A program made the translations under genes and the position numbers. A DNA stretch of 22,999 bases. Origin: Patescibacteria group bacterium. Lineage in GTDB: Bacteria > Patescibacteriota > Patescibacteriia > UBA2591 > UBA6264. This document shows positions 18,808 to 22,999 of the stretch, piece by piece. The DNA lies in contig JAHIMV010000127.1 in assembly GCA_018896315.1 (NCBI GenBank), positions 1-22,999 of the forward strand, written 5' to 3'. The notes below the pieces were generated by a model. The model was not told the DNA's origin. It did no database searches and saw nothing but the letters and a program-made list of their open reading frames with translations. Every line of letters starts with the position of its first letter. The first letter of the stretch is position 1.

Positions 18808-21627
18808 TTATCCATATTTAGGATAACAACACTTTTTATATTTTTTCTCTGAGCCGCAAGGACATTGGTCATTTCTTCCAGGTTTTTTTGTACCTTTTGG
18901 CCTGTTTATAATTCTATTTTCTTGGCTTGTTTTACTTGCTCCACTTAATTCTATATTTCTTTTCGGTTGACGAGGAATTGTTCTAATTAAACCAATTTTA
19001 TAAATAGAATAAACAACCTGCTGATTAATCGCCTGCGTTAACTTGTTAAATTTCTCAAAAGATTCTTTTTTATAAGCAACCAAAGGATCTTGCTGGGCAT
19101 AAGCTCTTAAACCAATTCCTCCTTTAAGGTTATTAATTACTTCTAAATGATAAACCCAATACCGATCAATACTTTGTAATAAAATAGATTTAGCCAGTTT
19201 TTCCATTAAAGAACTTTTATTTACTTCTGGGTCATTCCAGTCCTTTTTAGTTTCTTCAACTTTTTCTTGAACCTGATTATACGCTTCAATGGCCAATTCC
19301 GTTAAATATTTTATTATTTGTTCTTTTAAAGCTTTCCCTTGAGATGATTTACATATATCTTTTAATTCTTGTTCTAAATCTTGGACAACTGGAAAAATGT
19401 TTTTAATTGTTTTAACAATTTCCTTAATCTCCCATTTGTATTTATCTTCATTAGCCGTATGAAAACTAACTATCTTTTTTATTTCCTCTTCAATCATTCT
19501 AAGAATTTCCTGATTTAATTCTTTCAAATCCATTTCTAATGCTTTTCTTCTTCTTTGATAAATTTTTTCTCTGTGTTTGTTTAAAACATCGTCATATTCC
19601 AAGAGATGTTTTCTGGTGTCAAAATTAAATCCCTCTATTTTTCTTTGAGCTGCTTCAATTGAATGAGAAACTACTTTACTTTCAATGGGCATATCTTCAG
19701 GAACTTTTAATCCTTTCATTATTGGCGCTAAACGCGAACCGCCAAAAATACGCATTAAATCGTCTTCTAAACAAATAAAAAAATGGGAAGAACCAGGGTC
19801 GCCCTGCCTTCCACTTCGACCCCTTAATTGATTATCAATTCTTCTTGCTTCATGTCTTTCTGTACCAATAATATGCAATCCACCTAACTCTAAAATCTTT
19901 TTTTGTTCTTCTTTGTCAGTTGGATTACCGCCTAAAACAATATCAACTCCACGACCAGCCATATTAGTAGCCACTGTCACAGCTCCTAACTTTCCTGCCT
20001 GAGCAATAATTTGTCCTTCTTTCTCATGATTAGTTGCGTCTAAAACCTGGCAATTTATGCCTTCTTTTTCTAAAAAATTTTTAATAATTCTATTTTTTTC
20101 AATAGCGCCAATAGTTTGTTCACCAATAGTAAATCCACCTGTTCCTACTAGAATTGGCTGTCCTTTTTCATTACATTCTTTAATTTCTTTAACAATGGCT
20201 TTGAATTTTCCCTCTTTAGTTTGATAAATCTTGTCTATCATATCCCGCCTAATCATGGGCTTATTTGTTGGTACAACGACTACTTCTAAATCATATATTT
20301 TATGAAATTCTTCAGCCTCGGTTAAGGCCGTTCCAGTCATCCCAGCAAGTTTTTTGTAAAAACGAAAATAGTTTTGAAATGTAATTGTAGCCATTGTTGT
20401 TGATTCTTGTTTGACTTCTACATTTTCTTTAGCCTCAATAGCCTGATGAAGGCCATCAGAATATCTCCTTCCTATCATCAAACGACCAGTAAATTCGTCA
20501 ATAATAATTATTTCTCCATCTTTAATAACATAATCCCTGTCTTTTAAAAAAAGAGTTTTTGCTTTTAAAGCCGCATCAATATGATGAATTAAAGTCAAAT
20601 TATTATTTTCCCAAGGGTCTTCCCCTAACGCTTCAATTATTTTCTCCGGTCCTTTTAAGTCTATCATTGTTCCTTTAAAGCCTTCTTTACCTGTCTGGCT
20701 AAAACTAACCGATCTTGTTTTTTCATCAATAACATAATCTTCTCCTGATTTTAAATTCTTAACTATTTGGGACAGCTTATAATACAAATCAGCTGATTCC
20801 TCAGCTGGAGCAGATATAATCAAAGGGGTTCTGGCTTCATCAATTAAAATACTATCCACTTCATCAACAATAACATAATTAAGTTCTCTTTGAACAATAT
20901 CATTTGAATTATGAACCAAATTGTCTCTTAAATAATCAAAACCAAATTCATTATTGGTTCCATAAGTAATGTCACACCGATAGGCGTCTTTACGATTACA
21001 GGGTCTTAAGTAATCTTCAACGACTTTAAATCCCCCAAATTCATCACGCTCCTTGTCTCTCTCTCCATTTTTAATTTTTACATTGTCATTTTGATTTTTG
21101 ATTTTTACATTTTGATTTTCTTGAATATATTCTGGATCATAAATAAAAGCTGCATCATGAACAATACAACTTATACTTAATCCTAAAGCATAATAAATTT
21201 GACCCATCCAAACACAATCTCTTTTAGATAGATAATCATTAACCGTAATCACATGAACTCCTTTTCCGTCAAGAGCATTTAAATAAACAGGGGAAGTGGC
21301 CGCTAAAGTTTTACCCTCCCCTGTTCTCATTTCCGCAATCTTACCCTGATGTAAAACCATTCCTCCGATTAATTGAACGTCAAAATGCCGCTGATTCAAT
21401 GTTATTTGAGCCGCTCTTCTGACTAAAGCAAATGCTTGAGATAAAATATCTTCTTTGCTCTTGTCTTGGGTCAAAGCTTTTTTTAATTCCTCGGTTTTAG
21501 CTTTTAATTCTTTATTATTTAATTTTTCAAATTCTGGTTCTAAAGAATTAATCTTATCAACCAAAAGCTGAAATTTTTTCAACTCCTTTTTATTAGAATC
21601 ACCAAAAATTTTAGATAAGAAACTCAT
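18808..21627 (-). CDS. secA: Protein translocase ATPase SecA
   Basis: SecA is the ATPase motor of SecYEG export. The protein is 939 residues. Motifs include QLIGGMVLHQGKIAEMRTGEGKT (85-107, Walker A at 102-107), TVNDYLSKRD (128-137), TYGTNNEFGFDYLRDN (221-236), DEVDSILIDEARTPLIIS (255-272, Walker B), the preprotein cross-linking domain, TGTAL, ATNMAGRGVDI, HEARRIDNQLRGRSGRQGDPG and the C-terminal zinc motif CPCG..CC (Cys922, 924, 933, 934). Residues about 160-212 form an insertion compared with E. coli. Its first half (169-188, NQNVKIKNQ and NDNVKIKNG) is built from an AT-rich dispersed repeat. The start overlaps the hpf stop (ATGA), so translation is probably coupled. Confidence 0.98.
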   Translation of the reverse strand: MSFLSKIFGDSNKKELKKFQLLVDKINSLEPEFEKLNNKELKAKTEELKKALTQDKSKEDILSQAFALVRRAAQITLNQRHFDVQLIGGMVLHQGKIAEMRTGEGKTLAATSPVYLNALDGKGVHVITVNDYLSKRDCVWMGQIYYALGLSISCIVHDAAFIYDPEYIQENQNVKIKNQNDNVKIKNGERDKERDEFGGFKVVEDYLRPCNRKDAYRCDITYGTNNEFGFDYLRDNLVHNSNDIVQRELNYVIVDEVDSILIDEARTPLIISAPAEESADLYYKLSQIVKNLKSGEDYVIDEKTRSVSFSQTGKEGFKGTMIDLKGPEKIIEALGEDPWENNNLTLIHHIDAALKAKTLFLKDRDYVIKDGEIIIIDEFTGRLMIGRRYSDGLHQAIEAKENVEVKQESTTMATITFQNYFRFYKKLAGMTGTALTEAEEFHKIYDLEVVVVPTNKPMIRRDMIDKIYQTKEGKFKAIVKEIKECNEKGQPILVGTGGFTIGEQTIGAIEKNRIIKNFLEKEGINCQVLDATNHEKEGQIIAQAGKLGAVTVATNMAGRGVDIVLGGNPTDKEEQKKILELGGLHIIGTERHEARRIDNQLRGRSGRQGDPGSSHFFICLEDDLMRIFGGSRLAPIMKGLKVPEDMPIESKVVSHSIEAAQRKIEGFNFDTRKHLLEYDDVLNKHREKIYQRRRKALEMDLKELNQEILRMIEEEIKKIVSFHTANEDKYKWEIKEIVKTIKNIFPVVQDLEQELKDICKSSQGKALKEQIIKYLTELAIEAYNQVQEKVEETKKDWNDPEVNKSSLMEKLAKSILLQSIDRYWVYHLEVINNLKGGIGLRAYAQQDPLVAYKKESFEKFNKLTQAINQQVVYSIYKIGLIRTIPRQPKRNIELSGASKTSQENRIINRPKGTKKPGRNDQCPCGSEKKYKKCCYPKYG
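21066..21120 (-). repeat. AT-rich dispersed repeat inside secA
   Basis: On the coding strand two AATGTAAAAAT(C/T)AAAAAT-type units lie in tandem and encode the near-duplicate NVKIKNQ and NVKIKNG peptides. The same type of unit is in topA (6455-6508), and a TTTTGATTTTTAATTTTT segment lies at about 22256-22273. Confidence 0.65.
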
Positions 21628-21971
21628 ATCTTTCTTTTAATCTTTCTTATAATTTTCTGAGTTAAACGTTTTTTTGTTTGACCAAAACCCTTGTACTTTC
21701 TTAATTGTCTTTTTAATTTCTGTTCCACTTGGTCAATCGCTGTTTGTAAATTTGCCGCTCTAATCACTCCCCTTAAAATTTTGTTTGGCATTCTTAAATT
21801 AATTTCTAATCTAAAAATCTGTTCTTTAATTCTATCTGGATTATAACTTACATCTACTTTGGCTTCCCAAATCTTATCTGAAAAACGTTCTAATTTTTTA
21901 ATTTTCTCTTCTAAAAACTTTTTGCTCTTGTCGTCTAAGATAAAATTTTGTACAAAATATTTTATTTCCAT
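21624..21971 (-). CDS. hpf: Ribosome hibernation-promoting factor (HPF/RaiA family, short form)
   Basis: A 115-residue basic protein of the HPF/RaiA/YfiA family, which binds the 30S decoding region and silences idle ribosomes. The fold's beta-alpha-beta-beta-beta-alpha order is readable: MEIKYFVQNFILDDKSKKFLEEKIKKLERF, then KVDVSYNP, IFRLEINLRMPNKILRGVIRAANLQTAIDQVEQKLKRQL. The C-terminus (95-115) is very rich in Lys/Arg. The extra C-terminal dimerisation domain of long HPFs is absent. The gene directly precedes secA with a 4-bp ATGA overlap, an arrangement often seen in bacteria. Confidence 0.9.
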   Translation of the reverse strand: MEIKYFVQNFILDDKSKKFLEEKIKKLERFSDKIWEAKVDVSYNPDRIKEQIFRLEINLRMPNKILRGVIRAANLQTAIDQVEQKLKRQLRKYKGFGQTKKRLTQKIIRKIKRKI

Positions 21972-22279
21972 AATAATAAATGTAAAATGTAAACGTCAAA
22001 GATTAAAATGACATTTTAAATTAACCTAATTAACCTAATGGTTTAAAACTCTAAATCCTAAATTCTAAACCCTAAACAATCTCAAAACTCAAAATTCTAA
22101 ATCATAAATCTTAAATCTTAAATCTTAAATTCTGAATCCCAATACCCAATTATTAAATAACTAAAAGATTTTGGACATTGGGATTTAGAGATTGGACATT
22201 TATTAGAATAATTAGAATAATTAGAATAATTAGAAATTTTCTCTTGATTTTCCATTTTGATTTTTAATTTTTAAATTAT
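21972..22279. repeat. Repeat-filled spacer between gpmI and hpf
   Basis: About 308 bp without a gene. It contains short, drifting tandem units: TTAACCTAA (about 22019-22040), CTAAATC/CTAAATT/CCCTAAA-like heptamers (about 22050-22135), paired CCCAAT and ATTGGG segments around 22137-22185, four TAGAATAAT units (about 22204-22235) and a TTTTGATTTTT run (about 22245-22275). I see no clear promoter, terminator or small ORF, though the hpf-secA promoter should lie near its left end. Confidence 0.65.
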
Positions 22280-22999
22280 TTATAGCAGGCTGGCTCCTGT
22301 CATTTCTGGCGGTTTGTTTAAACCCATAATTTTTAAAATCGTCGGGGTCACGTCAGCTAAAACACCTAATGGGGTCATTGAACTTAAATCTGGTGGTTCA
22401 GGAAATGGGCTCTTATTTTCATTATTCTTATCAACAATAATAAAAGGTACTGGATTAGTAGTGTGCTCTTTGTCTATTTCTCCACTTCTTAAATTAATCA
22501 TTTCTTCGGCATTGCCATGATCAGCTGTAATTAAAGCAACCCAATTTTCTTTTAAGGTTAAATCAATAATTTGACCAAGAAGTCCATCTAAAACTTCTAT
22601 TCCTTTAATAGCTGCTTGCGTGTTTCCTGTATGGCCAAGCATATCAGGATTAGCAAAGTTGACCACAATAAATTGATATTGCCGACTGCCAATTCCCCAA
22701 AGAACTTGATGAGTTACTTCAGGAGCAGACATTTCTGGTTTTTGGACATAAGAAGCAATACGTGGAGAAGGAATTAAAATTCTTTTTTCTCCAGGATAAA
22801 CAGTCTCTTGTCCGCCATTAAAGAAAAAAGTAACGTGGGCATATTTTTCCGTCTCGGCAATGTGCATTTGCTCTAAAGAATGTTCAGCCAATACTTTAGC
22901 TAAACAAGTGGTAATAATTTCTGGAGAAAAAGCTATTTCCACGGGTAAATCTTTTTCATATTCTGTCATAGCAACAAAAAACAAATTTTTTATTTTTTC
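22280..22999 (-). CDS. gpmI: 2,3-bisphosphoglycerate-independent phosphoglycerate mutase (partial)
   Basis: The C-terminal part of iPGM, which interconverts 3- and 2-phosphoglycerate in glycolysis with two metal ions. The frame is open through the right edge (EKIKN before LFFVAMTEY), so the N-terminus lies outside the window. A TTG at 22984 is not a believable start because family sequence continues upstream of it. Visible motifs are FFVAMTEYEKDLPVEIAF, TFFFNGG, RILIPSPR, VNFANPDMLGHTGN, ITADHGNAEEM and HTTNPVPF, which carry the phosphatase-domain metal ligands (Asp and His of DMLGHT, Asp-His of ADHGN, His of HTTNP). The phosphoserine residue and the N-terminal domain are not in the window. 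Confidence 0.95.
   Translation of the reverse strand, partial: EKIKNLFFVAMTEYEKDLPVEIAFSPEIITTCLAKVLAEHSLEQMHIAETEKYAHVTFFFNGGQETVYPGEKRILIPSPRIASYVQKPEMSAPEVTHQVLWGIGSRQYQFIVVNFANPDMLGHTGNTQAAIKGIEVLDGLLGQIIDLTLKENWVALITADHGNAEEMINLRSGEIDKEHTTNPVPFIIVDKNNENKSPFPEPPDLSSMTPLGVLADVTPTILKIMGLNKPPEMTGASLL

Noticed and set aside
21972..22279. CRISPR-like array or telomere-like CCCTAAA repeat
   Set aside because: Units are only 7-9 bp, drift in sequence, have no unique spacers of constant length, and there is no cas gene. The CCCTAAA match is one variant among many.
22280..22984. gpmI as a complete short gene beginning at TTG 22984
   Set aside because: iPGM-like sequence continues upstream to the window edge with no stop, and the N-terminal domain and catalytic Ser are missing, so the gene is cut by the window.

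Overview
This window looks like chromosomal housekeeping DNA from an AT-rich Candidate Phyla Radiation (Patescibacteria) bacterium, probably in the Parcubacteria-like branch. I infer this from the compact cores of DprA and GrpE, the SecA insertion style, housekeeping genes outside their classical operons, and above all the many small palindromic repeats in spacers and inside essential genes. No rRNA, CRISPR array, phage or transposase gene is visible.

Layout. Positions 1-1080 (-): a partial membrane protein of unknown function. Positions 1261-4858 (-): dnaK, grpE and murG, without hrcA or dnaJ. Positions 5069-8015 (+): dprA and topA, divergent from murG across a promoter region with two near-identical promoters. 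Positions 8037-8481 (+): three tRNAs (Leu-CAA, initiator fMet and a second CAU tRNA), with a broken duplicate of the fMet 3' half between the last two. A bidirectional hairpin at 8494-8520 separates these from a long minus-strand series. In transcription order from the right edge this is gpmI (partial), hpf, secA, secD, secF, a GT4 glycosyltransferase, murJ, a nuclease-fold-like hypothetical gene, lepA, ftsB/divIC-like, a PAP2 phosphatase and porB.

Functional themes. Envelope work dominates: MurG makes lipid II, MurJ flips it, the PAP2 protein probably recycles the lipid carrier, the FtsB-like protein belongs to the divisome, and SecA/SecD/SecF export proteins. Proteostasis (DnaK, GrpE, Hpf, LepA) and DNA handling (DprA, TopA) make up most of the rest, with two pieces of central metabolism (GpmI, PorB).

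Most interesting. (1) SecD carries a parvulin-type prolyl isomerase domain in its periplasmic region, and the order of its pieces is circularly permuted: the first strand motif (ASHILI) comes after the rest of the fold. (2) Two MITE-like elements with CCCCGTTAGAAA terminal inverted repeats are each flanked by a perfect 4-bp duplication. One supplies the start codon of the left-edge gene, the other the C-terminus and stop of murJ. (3) A second palindromic family (ACCCTGTTAAAT ends) appears once simply and once nested. (4) Repeats lie in frame within topA (three), secA and lepA. (5) A tRNA-fMet fragment is split by a double-hairpin insertion with a 2-bp duplication. (6) Several genes have a promoter abutting the start codon, suggesting leaderless mRNAs.
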